12,012 nt of DNA, from contig JBMNOF010000059.1 in NCBI GenBank assembly GCA_050942925.1, positions 1-12,012 on the forward strand, written 5' to 3'. Below the pieces are notes generated by a model. It saw only the letters and a program-made list of their open reading frames with translations. It was not told the DNA's origin and made no database searches. Within the stretch, counting starts at the first letter, position 1. Each line of letters begins with the position of its first letter. Of the stretch, positions 6,921-12,012 are shown in pieces. The DNA is from Spyradocola sp050942925. Lineage in GTDB: Bacteria; Bacillota; Clostridia; Christensenellales; UBA1750. Both the position numbers and the translations under genes were made by a program.

Positions 6921-7253
6921 TTGCTCTTCGAGACGCTCGGACAAGCGCGCGTCTTTCTGCTGATGGCGGCCGTCGGCGCGGTGATCTCCTTGCTCTACGA
7001 CGTGCTCTGCCTGGTCAAGGGGGCCTTTGGCCGCCATGGGGGCTGGATCTCCGAGGCGATGTTCGCCTGCGCCGCAGCGGTGCTGCTCTTCCTGGGAATG
7101 GCGAGGGTGCAGGCGCCAACGCTCCGGCCCTATGTGCTGTTGGGAACGGCGGTGGGATGGTTTCTCTATGCAGTTTCCATCTCCCGCTTCCTGCATTGGG
7201 CAGGCGAAAAAATCGGCAAAATCTGGAAAAAAGGCGCGAAAAGCAAAGGTTGA
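6921..7253 (+). CDS. yabQ: Spore cortex biosynthesis protein YabQ
   Basis: A 110-residue integral membrane protein assigned to YabQ by position directly after yabP and by sequence. An N-terminal 'QARVFLLMAAVGAVISLLYDVL' helix (8-29) is followed by hydrophobic segments at about 43-60 and 70-90 with 'LRPYVLLGTAVGWFLYAVSISRFL', and then a Lys-rich cytoplasmic tail. YabQ is known to be needed for the spore cortex and to locate to the forespore outer membrane. The start is inferred to be TTG at 6921 because GGGGGGAG lies 5 nt upstream. No ATG is suitably placed. It is shorter than the Bacillus protein but close to many clostridial forms. Its TGA stop overlaps the -35 box of the divIC promoter. Confidence 0.85.
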   Translation: MLFETLGQARVFLLMAAVGAVISLLYDVLCLVKGAFGRHGGWISEAMFACAAAVLLFLGMARVQAPTLRPYVLLGTAVGWFLYAVSISRFLHWAGEKIGKIWKKGAKSKG

Positions 7254-7278
7254 CAAGGCGAAAACCGGCCGCTATAAT
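7250..7278 (+). promoter_or_regulatory. Perfect consensus sigma-A promoter of the DivIC-like gene
   Basis: TTGACA (7250-7255) and TATAAT (7273-7278) are separated by exactly 17 bp. The TGA stop of yabQ lies inside the -35 hexamer. Transcription would begin near 7285, giving a leader of about 20-30 nt. The promoter allows divIC expression during growth, independent of yabPQ. Confidence 0.92.
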
Positions 7279-7315
7279 TGCCTTATGAGAACGGTGCGAA
7301 AGGATGTGTCAGCCC

Positions 7316-7705
7316 GTGAGCAAGCACAACCGGACCGCCGCCTTGTCTGTCCGCTGGGGGCTGTTCGCCTTTGCCCTGTTGCTCGTGATCGGGTTTGTGG
7401 TCACCTACTTTCAGCAGGAGCGCAGCTTGAACGCCTCGCAGGCGCGCATTGACGAACTCAACGCCACGCTTGACGAGCTCAAACTCACCGCCGCCGCCAT
7501 GCAGAGCGATTTGGATTTCGCCCAGACCGATGCCTACATCGAGCGCATGGCCCGCAAGGAGCTGGGCTACGTCCGCGAGGGCGAGATCAAGTTCATCTCT
7601 GCGGAGGACGAGGCAGCGGAAAATGCGTTGACCGATGCAGACGACGAAACGGAACCGGAGGAGTCAGCTCCGCCGCAGGAGACGGACGACCCTGAGGAAG
7701 AATGA
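7316..7705 (+). CDS. divIC: DivIC/FtsB-type septum formation initiator
   Basis: A 129-residue bitopic division protein of the DivIC/FtsB family, which joins the FtsL-DivIB complex at the septum. After a short basic N-terminus comes one transmembrane helix (14-32), a coiled coil (about 35-70, 'LNASQARIDELNATLDELKL'), the family motif 'AYIERMARKELGYVREGEIKFI' (73-94) and a strongly acidic, Pro-containing tail (96-129). The start is uncertain. GTG at 7316 has GAAAGGA 11 nt upstream, whereas an in-frame ATG at 7304 has no spaced ribosome binding site. The gene follows yabP-yabQ as in B. subtilis, but no S1-domain yabR gene follows it here. Confidence 0.9.
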   Translation: MSKHNRTAALSVRWGLFAFALLLVIGFVVTYFQQERSLNASQARIDELNATLDELKLTAAAMQSDLDFAQTDAYIERMARKELGYVREGEIKFISAEDEAAENALTDADDETEPEESAPPQETDDPEEE

Positions 7706-7706
7706 A

Positions 7707-7737
7707 CCCGCATACCCTCTCGGGATGCGGGCTTTTT
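7707..7737 (+). terminator. Intrinsic terminator after divIC
   Basis: CCCGCAT / ATGCGGG arms (7707-7713, 7725-7731), continued by CCC/GGG around a TCTC loop with one bulged A, are followed by C and five T residues. It begins right after the divIC stop codon and lies just upstream of the ppx ribosome binding site, so some readthrough into ppx is possible. Confidence 0.85.
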
Positions 7738-7760
7738 GTGGCAAAAAGGAGGGAGATCCG

Positions 7761-8639
7761 ATGCGGGATTCCGCAGTGATCGATATGGGGAGCAACTCGG
7801 TTCGCCTGCTGCTCGTGCAGGCGGGGAGTACGGAGCAGCTAATGGAGACCACGCGCTTGGGCAAGGGCGTGGCCGACCGGCATCTACAAAAGGAGCCCAT
7901 CGAAAAGACGGTTCAGGCGGTGGAACGCTTTTGCGCGCTCGCACGGGAACGAGGCGTGGAAAGAATCTATGCCTTTGCGACCTCGGCCGTGCGCGACGCC
8001 GTCAACCGGGAGGACTTGCTTGCGCCCATCCGGGAGCGCTGCGGCGTTTCGGTGGACGTGCTCTCCGGGAAGGAGGAGGCCTCCCTTGCCTACATGGGCG
8101 CTGCAGATGGGGAGCGCGCGCTCGTGTTGGACATCGGCGGCGGATCGACGGAGCTCGTCCTTGGGGAGGGCACGGTGCAGCGCGCCGTGAGCCTGCAGGC
8201 GGGGGCCGTGCGCCTTCGGGAGCGGTTTGACCAGGACCGCGCGGCCGCGACGGCGTTTCTGGATGCGCTTCTTGCCAGGCAGATGGCGGACTTTTCCGGT
8301 GCGCAGGGCGCGCCCATGCGGGGGATCGGCGGCACGATCACAACGCTGGCGGCCATGGAGCAGCGCCTTGCCGTCTACAGTGAGGAAAAGGTCAACGGGT
8401 TTTGCCTGCGGGCGGAGACCGTGCGCGGCTGGCTGGACCGCCTTTGGGACCTTCCGGTTGCGGCACGCGCGTTTCCGGGTCTGCAGCCGAGCCGGGCAGA
8501 CATCATCGCCCACGGCGCACTGATTTTGGATCGCTGCCTGACCGCCTTTGGGAGGGAGACGGTCTGCGTTTCGACCGCGGACAACCTCCTGGGATACCTT
8601 CGCCTGCGCGAAAGAAGGGAAGCCCACCCTGCAGGCTGA
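7761..8639 (+). CDS. Ppx/GppA family phosphatase (exopolyphosphatase-like)
   Basis: A 292-residue protein of the actin/hexokinase-fold Ppx/GppA family, which hydrolyses terminal phosphate from polyphosphate or pppGpp. Motifs seen are 'IDMGSNSVRLLL' (7-18), 'ATSAVRDAVN' (73-82), 'LSGKEEASLAY' with the catalytic-type Glu (101-111), 'LDIGGGSTELVL' (123-134), 'GIGGTITTLAAM' (188-199) and 'RADIIAHGALIL' (245-256). The length fits the short single-module clostridial form without the C-terminal HD domain of E. coli Ppx. The ATG has GGAGG 8 nt upstream. Related phosphatases are often found near the divIC/sporulation cluster in Clostridia. Polyphosphate versus pppGpp specificity cannot be decided from sequence. 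No polyphosphate kinase gene is in the window. Confidence 0.92.
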   Translation: MRDSAVIDMGSNSVRLLLVQAGSTEQLMETTRLGKGVADRHLQKEPIEKTVQAVERFCALARERGVERIYAFATSAVRDAVNREDLLAPIRERCGVSVDVLSGKEEASLAYMGAADGERALVLDIGGGSTELVLGEGTVQRAVSLQAGAVRLRERFDQDRAAATAFLDALLARQMADFSGAQGAPMRGIGGTITTLAAMEQRLAVYSEEKVNGFCLRAETVRGWLDRLWDLPVAARAFPGLQPSRADIIAHGALILDRCLTAFGRETVCVSTADNLLGYLRLRERREAHPAG

Positions 8640-8642
8640 AGC

Positions 8643-8691
8643 AAAAACCGGGCGAGGAGCTCCCGAACGGGGAACTCTTCGCCCGGTTTTT
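8643..8691. terminator. Bidirectional terminator between ppx and ldh
   Basis: A long hairpin has 13-nt perfect arms, AAAAACCGGGCGA (8643-8655) and TCGCCCGGTTTTT (8679-8691), and an inner stem TCCC/GGGA. The flanking A and T tracts make it functional for both the plus-strand ppx and the convergent minus-strand ldh. It starts a few nt after the ppx stop codon and ends 16 nt beyond the ldh stop codon. Confidence 0.93.
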
Positions 8692-8707
8692 CGATTTGCG
8701 CGGATTC

Positions 8708-9664
8708 TTATTCGTACATGATCTGGATGGCGTCAGAGATGGCCTTTGCGGAGGCGCGAAGCTGGATCATCTCTTCCTCGTCCAAGTGGATGGGAAGCAC
8801 CTGCTCCAGACCGTTGACGCCCACAATGCAGGGCAGGCTCAGGCAGACATCGTACAGGCCGTACTGTCCGGTCAGCAGCGAGGACACGGTCAGAATCGAC
8901 TGCTCGTCGCGCAGAATCGCCTCCACGATGCGCCGCACCGCCAAGGCCACGGCGTAATAGGTCGCTCCCTTGCCGTCGATGATCTGGTACGCGGCGTTGC
9001 GGACTTTTTCGTGGAACTCGGCCCGAATCTGCGTGGCCAGGTTTTCCTGATAGGCGCCGGTGAGCTCGCAGAACTCATCCATGGACATGCCCGCGATGCT
9101 GGTCAGGCTCCAGGCAGGCAGCTCCGTGTCGCCGTGCTCGCCCAGGACATAGGTGTGCACGTTGCGCGCATCCACGCCCGTGTGCTCCGAAAGCAGGTAG
9201 CGCAGGCGCGAAGTGTCCAGCACCGTGCCCGAGCCGATGACCTGGCTCGAAGGCAGGCCCGAGATCTTCCAGGTGACATAGGTGAGCACGTCGCAGGGAT
9301 TGGTGACGACAAGAAGGATCGCGTGGGAAGCGTACTTGACCACCTGCGGAACGATGGAACGGAACACCGCGATGTTCTTGCGGGTCAGGTCCATGCGCGT
9401 CTCGCCCAGCTTTTGGTTCGCGCCGGCGGTGAGCACGACGATGTCCGCGTTTTCGCAGTCCGCATAGGTGCCGACCTTGATCTCGGCGGGCGGGCACAGC
9501 GGAATGCCATGCGCCAGGTCAAGCACTTCTCCGCGGGCCTTCTTTTCGTTGAGATCGATGAGCACCAGCTCCGAAGCGAGTCCCGAGAGCAAAAGCGTAT
9601 ACGCCGTGGTTGCGCCCACTTGTCCCGCGCCAACGACGACGATCTTGGTTCCCTGTTTTTTCAT
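8708..9664 (-). CDS. ldh: L-lactate dehydrogenase
   Basis: A 318-residue NAD-dependent L-lactate dehydrogenase, converting pyruvate to lactate in the cytoplasm and regenerating NAD in fermentation. Visible are the Rossmann motif 'VGAGQVGATTAY' (11-22), Asp37 for NAD selectivity, the substrate loop 'GANQKLGETRMDL' with Gln84 (the lactate-type residue, where malate enzymes have Arg) and Arg90, 'VTNPCDVLTY' (120-129), Asp150 and Arg153 in 'LDTSRLR', and catalytic His177 in 'GEHGDTE'. Arg155 and His170 occupy the positions of the fructose-1,6-bisphosphate site (Arg173/His188 in classical numbering), so allosteric activation is likely. The ATG has AGGAGG about 8 nt upstream. It lies 60 bp after the phosphodiesterase gene on the same strand with no terminator between. 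Confidence 0.96.
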   Translation of the reverse strand: MKKQGTKIVVVGAGQVGATTAYTLLLSGLASELVLIDLNEKKARGEVLDLAHGIPLCPPAEIKVGTYADCENADIVVLTAGANQKLGETRMDLTRKNIAVFRSIVPQVVKYASHAILLVVTNPCDVLTYVTWKISGLPSSQVIGSGTVLDTSRLRYLLSEHTGVDARNVHTYVLGEHGDTELPAWSLTSIAGMSMDEFCELTGAYQENLATQIRAEFHEKVRNAAYQIIDGKGATYYAVALAVRRIVEAILRDEQSILTVSSLLTGQYGLYDVCLSLPCIVGVNGLEQVLPIHLDEEEMIQLRASAKAISDAIQIMYE

Positions 9665-9695
9665 CCGTTCCCCTCCTGTTCTTTTCTTCGGCTAT

Positions 9696-9701
9696 AGTAT
9701 A
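9696..9701 (-). promoter_or_regulatory. Possible -10 element upstream of ldh
   Basis: TATACT on the minus strand lies 31 nt before the ldh ATG. The best -35 candidates (TTGTCT, TTTGTC) are spaced only 14-15 bp away, so promoter activity is doubtful and ldh may instead be transcribed from the phosphodiesterase promoter. No Rex-type operator (TTGTGAA..TTCACAA) is recognisable. Confidence 0.3.
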
Positions 9702-9724
9702 CCCCTTTTTTCCTCAGACAAACG

Positions 9725-10462
9725 TTAAGATTGGCTGCTCTCTTCCACAATGCGGCGGGCGACGTCCGGGAAATTCGTGATGAGCGCTTCGCAGCCGAGA
9801 CGGCAAAGCGCGCGCATGTCCTGCTCGTCGTTCACGGTCCACGGGTGGATGCGCACGCCGGCGTCCTGGCAGCCGCGGGTCGTATCCGGCGCAAAGTAGA
9901 GCGAGTGGAATTCCGGGTGAATGGCGTCTGCGCGCAGGTGCCGGGCATAGATGTGCGGATCGACCATGGTCTCGGAGTAGAGCAGGCCGATGCGCGCCGC
10001 CGGGTCTGCCTGCCGCACGAGCAGGAGAGAGCGGTGGTTGAAGGAAGAGTAGAGCACCCGGTCCGCAAGGCCGAAGCGGTGCACCATTTCCACGGTCTTT
10101 TCCTCTAAGCCGGGGTAGAGCGTTTCTCCCGTCTTGAGCTCGATGTTGAGCGTCATGGCGTTGGTGCGGAGGAACTCCAATACTTCGCAGAGCGCGGGCA
10201 TGCGCGCGCCGCGATAGGCGTCCATGCCATTGCAGGCGTCCAGGGCCTGTGCCTGGGCGAGCGTAAGGTCGCGCACAAGGGCGTCCGTGCCGGTCACGCG
10301 GCGGACGTTTTCATCGTGGGTGACGAGAATTTCCCCGTCGCGCGTGAGATGGACGTCCAGCTCCATGCCGTCGGCGCCCATTTCTTGCGCCAGACGGAAG
10401 GCCTCCATCGTGTTTTCGGGCGCATAGGCGGAAGCGCCGCGGTGTGCCCATACAGCCGTCAT
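9725..10462 (-). CDS. Glycerophosphodiester phosphodiesterase (UgpQ-like)
   Basis: A 245-residue single-domain GDPD that hydrolyses glycerophosphodiesters to glycerol-3-phosphate and an alcohol. There is no signal peptide, so it is cytoplasmic. Active-site features are 'AHRGASAYAPENTMEAF' (6-22) with His7-Arg8 and Glu16, 'GADGMELDVHLTRDG' (29-43) with the metal ligands Glu34 and Asp36, His49 in 'VTHDE', Glu108 in 'NIELK', and the C-terminal 'PWTVN' and 'ALITNFP' signatures. The length fits bacterial UgpQ-like enzymes. The ATG at 10462 is chosen because GGAGG lies 9 nt upstream and the family begins at this point. The longer frame has no support. It is followed by ldh on the same strand. Confidence 0.95.
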   Translation of the reverse strand: MTAVWAHRGASAYAPENTMEAFRLAQEMGADGMELDVHLTRDGEILVTHDENVRRVTGTDALVRDLTLAQAQALDACNGMDAYRGARMPALCEVLEFLRTNAMTLNIELKTGETLYPGLEEKTVEMVHRFGLADRVLYSSFNHRSLLLVRQADPAARIGLLYSETMVDPHIYARHLRADAIHPEFHSLYFAPDTTRGCQDAGVRIHPWTVNDEQDMRALCRLGCEALITNFPDVARRIVEESSQS

Positions 10463-10498
10463 ATTCCGTTCCCTCCTTTGGGAAAAAATGTCACATTC

Positions 10499-10527
10499 AT
10501 TATACATTGGATCTACCGGAATGTACA
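10499..10527 (-). promoter_or_regulatory. Promoter of the glycerophosphodiesterase gene
   Basis: On the minus strand, a perfect TATAAT (10499-10504) has TGTACA (10522-10527) 17 bp upstream, and the ATG is about 37 nt downstream of the -10. The -35 box lies 9 bp from the -10 of the divergent gene, so the two promoters overlap. Confidence 0.6.
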
Positions 10528-10533
10528 CAGATT

Positions 10534-10542
10534 TGCTATACT
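10534..10542 (+). promoter_or_regulatory. Extended -10 promoter of the membrane-protein gene
   Basis: TGC-TATACT forms an extended -10 element (TGnTATAAT type) 34 nt upstream of the ATG at 10577. No -35 hexamer is recognisable, which is tolerated in extended -10 promoters. Confidence 0.45.
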
Positions 10543-10576
10543 GTGGAAGAAAAGAAATTTAGGGAGGCGTTTGCGC

Positions 10577-11164
10577 ATGACGGGGACAAGGCAAAACGGG
10601 AGGGTGTCCGCTTCGCCGGAGAGGCGTTTTGCGGCCGCGCGCGTCAACCTGCTTCTCGTGGTGGTGCTCACGGCGGTCAACCTCGCCCTGCTTTCGCTGG
10701 GGTCGGACACGCAATTCCTGTTTTCGGCGTCCTTTCCGAGCATCGCCTACATGGTGGGGGATTCCCTCAGCGCGGCGGTCGGGGGCGCAACCTTCCGCTT
10801 GGGCGGGCTGATGCTGGGCACCGGGGTCGACGCGCTGTTTCTTCTGTGCTGGCTGGGGAGCGGGCGCAGGCGCGGATTCCTCATTGCCGCCCTGGTCCTG
10901 TTTGTGCTGGACAGCTTGGCGTTTCTTGCGCTGTACGCGCTGGCGGGGTTCAGCCTTTCCGGGCTGCTGGATGCGGCTTTCCATGTCTGGGTGTTGGTCT
11001 CCCTCATCCTCGGCGTCGCCGCCATGCCGGACATCACCGCGCATGAGCGGGCGGCGGAGGAGCAGGCGCGGGCCCTCGCCGCTGCCCTGGCCCACCAGCC
11101 CGTGGAGAACTTTCCCGCAGGAAGCGTTGACAAAGCGGAAAAAGACGGGTATAATACCCCTTAA
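10577..11164 (+). CDS. Integral membrane protein of unknown function
   Basis: A 195-residue protein with four likely transmembrane helices: about 23-41 ('VNLLLVVVLTAVNLALLSL'), 75-94, 100-122 and 128-149. Between the first two lies a loop containing 'GSDTQFLFSASFPSIAYMVG'. The N-terminus is basic and the C-terminal 45 residues are polar and Ala/Glu-rich ('AHERAAEEQARALAAALAH'), probably cytoplasmic and helical. I do not recognise a named family, although similar small membrane proteins starting with this 'NL..VV.LTAVNL.LL..GSDT.FLFSA' pattern seem common in Clostridia. The ATG has GGGAGG 9 nt upstream. The last dozen codons contain the promoter for the downstream T-box leader. It is transcribed divergently from the phosphodiesterase. 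Confidence 0.82.
   Translation: MTGTRQNGRVSASPERRFAAARVNLLLVVVLTAVNLALLSLGSDTQFLFSASFPSIAYMVGDSLSAAVGGATFRLGGLMLGTGVDALFLLCWLGSGRRRGFLIAALVLFVLDSLAFLALYALAGFSLSGLLDAAFHVWVLVSLILGVAAMPDITAHERAAEEQARALAAALAHQPVENFPAGSVDKAEKDGYNTP
11127..11155 (+). promoter_or_regulatory. Perfect consensus promoter for the T-box leader, inside the preceding gene
   Basis: TTGACA (11127-11132) and TATAAT (11150-11155) are exactly 17 bp apart and lie within the final codons of the membrane-protein gene. Transcription would start near 11162, at the stop codon of that gene, and run into the T-box RNA. Confidence 0.9.
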
Positions 11165-11431
11165 CCGGCGTTGACGGGAACAAGTAGCCGCGGTTTGGTC
11201 GCCAAAGAGAGCCCTTGGCAGGTGGAAAAGGGCGCGAGGGACCGCAGGACGAATACCTCCCCGAGCCTCCCTGTGAAAGGCCTTGCCCGAATAGCAGCGG
11301 ACGGTTGCCCCCGTTACCGGGCGCGGCAGGATGATGGTTCTGCCGGTGAGGCCGGAAAAATCCGGCGAAGTGAAGTGGTACCGCGGCAAACCGCCGCCTT
11401 CTCAAAACGGTTTGAGAGGGCGGCTTTTTTT
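11162..11431 (+). promoter_or_regulatory. T-box riboswitch, probably tyrosine-specific (UAC specifier)
   Basis: A transcription-attenuating leader that senses uncharged tRNA. Stem I: GGGA/TCCC (11176-11179, 11258-11261) below the specifier loop, GCGGT/ACCGC (11190-11194, 11241-11245) above it, and a distal GCCC/GGGC hairpin following the conserved AGAGAG. The 3' side of the specifier loop reads GAA-TAC-C; by position TAC (11254-11256) is the specifier. A GCCGGA/TCCGGC hairpin (11351-11366) precedes the T-box core AAGTGGTACCGCGG (11373-11386). The antiterminator can form from GAAG/CTTC and GCGG/CCGC around a 7-nt bulge UGGUACC (11376-11382), whose UGGU pairs with ACCA ends, i.e. a tRNA with discriminator A, as in tRNA-Tyr. 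Alternative readings of the specifier (ACC, Thr; AAT, Asn) are less well placed, and Asn disagrees with the discriminator. Confidence 0.93.
11393..11431 (+). terminator. T-box attenuator terminator
   Basis: A 14-bp stem, GCCGCCTTCTCAAA / TTTGAGAGGGCGGC (one G-U pair), with loop ACGG is followed by seven T residues. Its left arm contains the sequences that pair with the T-box in the alternative antiterminator, so the two structures are mutually exclusive. Confidence 0.95.
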
Positions 11432-11465
11432 CTTCCCCGCAAAAAAGAAAGGCAGTGTGAACGCA

Positions 11466-12012
11466 ATGGGACTTCGGTATGCAAAGCGCTTTGACGGCGT
11501 GTCCGGCAGCGCGATCCGCGACATCTTCAAGCTCCTGACCAACCCGGAGATCATCTCCTTTGCGGGCGGAAACCCCGCAAACTCCGCCTTGGAGAGCGAC
11601 GTCATCTCCCGCCTGGCGCAAAAGGTACTGGCGGAAAACGGCGTGCAGCTCCTGCAGTACGGCCAGACGGAGGGCTATGCGCCCCTGCGCGAGAGCGCGG
11701 CGGAGTTCTTCCACCACAACGGCGTGTACGTAAAGCCCGAGGAGCTCCTGCCCGTCACCGGCAGCCAGCAGGCGCTGGACCTCATCTGCAAGGCTATGCT
11801 GGATCCCGGCGACGCCATGCTCGTCGAGAGCCCGACCTTCCTTGGCGCGCTGCAGACGTTTAAGCTCTACGGTGCGCGCCTCGTGCCGGTGGACACGGAC
11901 GAGGACGGCGTGGTGCCGGAGCTGCTGGAGGAGAAGATCAAGGAGAACCACCCCAAGCTCATTTACCTCATCCCCACCTTCCAGAACCCCACGGGCCGCA
12001 CCCTGAGCCTGG
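11466..12012 (+). CDS. PLP-dependent fold-type I aminotransferase (partial, runs off the right edge)
   Basis: The first 182 residues of a class I/II aminotransferase of the group that includes aromatic-amino-acid and 2-aminoadipate transaminases. Visible motifs are 'SGSAIRDIFKLL' (14-25), 'ISFAGGNPA' (30-38), 'LQYGQTEGYAPLRE' (64-77), 'TGSQQALDL' (99-107), 'ESPTFLGALQTF' (120-131) and 'PTFQNPTGRTLSL' (170-182). The PLP lysine lies beyond the window. The ATG at 11466 fits the usual N-terminus of the family but its AAAGG is 13 nt away. An in-frame GTG at 11457 with AAAGG 4 nt upstream is an alternative. The gene is controlled by the T-box just upstream, which suggests a role in synthesis of the sensed amino acid, probably tyrosine. 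Substrate specificity is inferred only from that context. Confidence 0.9.
   Translation, partial: MGLRYAKRFDGVSGSAIRDIFKLLTNPEIISFAGGNPANSALESDVISRLAQKVLAENGVQLLQYGQTEGYAPLRESAAEFFHHNGVYVKPEELLPVTGSQQALDLICKAMLDPGDAMLVESPTFLGALQTFKLYGARLVPVDTDEDGVVPELLEEKIKENHPKLIYLIPTFQNPTGRTLSL

Noticed and set aside
8402..9697. 431-residue plus-strand open frame covering ppx 3' end and the ldh region
   Set aside because: It runs through the bidirectional terminator and antisense to ldh, and has no recognisable domain.
9665..9724. Rex operator or strong promoter before ldh
   Set aside because: No TTGTGAA-type dyad is present, and the only -10-like box lacks a -35 at proper spacing, so only a low-confidence -10 is listed.
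11034..11951. 305-residue minus-strand open frame across the T-box and aminotransferase
   Set aside because: It is antisense to the conserved T-box and to an aminotransferase with clear motifs. It is a shadow frame.

Overview
The window is chromosomal DNA from a GC-rich, endospore-forming member of the Firmicutes, most likely class Clostridia. The evidence is yabP and yabQ next to a DivIC-like gene, strong GGAGG ribosome binding sites, sigma-A promoters with near-consensus hexamers, a T-box riboswitch, and an L-lactate dehydrogenase with Gram-positive allosteric-site residues. I see no insertion sequence, phage gene, CRISPR array, tRNA or rRNA.

Left part (1-4745, minus strand): a small glycogen/alpha-glucan degradation operon. 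glgP (glycogen phosphorylase) comes first, followed 5 nt later by a GH13 alpha-glucosidase or neopullulanase-type enzyme. A 68-residue DUF1858 redox-disulfide protein follows with its own promoter, and a strong hairpin sits at the window edge. GlgP would release glucose-1-phosphate and the GH13 enzyme would handle the limit dextrins or malto-oligosaccharides.

Middle (4906-8691, plus strand): a secreted cell-wall protein (SH3 domain, three peptidoglycan-binding repeats and an unnamed C-terminal domain) with its own promoter and terminator. Next is yabP-yabQ-divIC, in the order known from Bacillus, then a Ppx/GppA phosphatase. divIC has a perfect consensus promoter overlapping the yabQ stop codon, so it can be expressed in growth independently of the sporulation genes. 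A long bidirectional terminator separates ppx from the convergent ldh.

Right part: minus-strand ldh and a glycerophosphodiester phosphodiesterase. Divergent from the latter is a plus-strand integral membrane protein of unknown function. The last codons of that gene contain a perfect consensus promoter for a full T-box riboswitch leader (about 11162-11431). Its specifier reads most probably as UAC (Tyr), and its antiterminator bulge UGGU fits an A73 tRNA such as tRNA-Tyr. It controls a fold-type I aminotransferase that runs off the right edge. The pairing suggests an aromatic aminotransferase induced by tyrosine starvation.

Most of the window is ordinary housekeeping DNA. I do not see a clearly new multi-gene system. 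The items most worth a second look are the unnamed C-terminal domain of the cell-wall protein and the tyrosine-type T-box in front of an aminotransferase.
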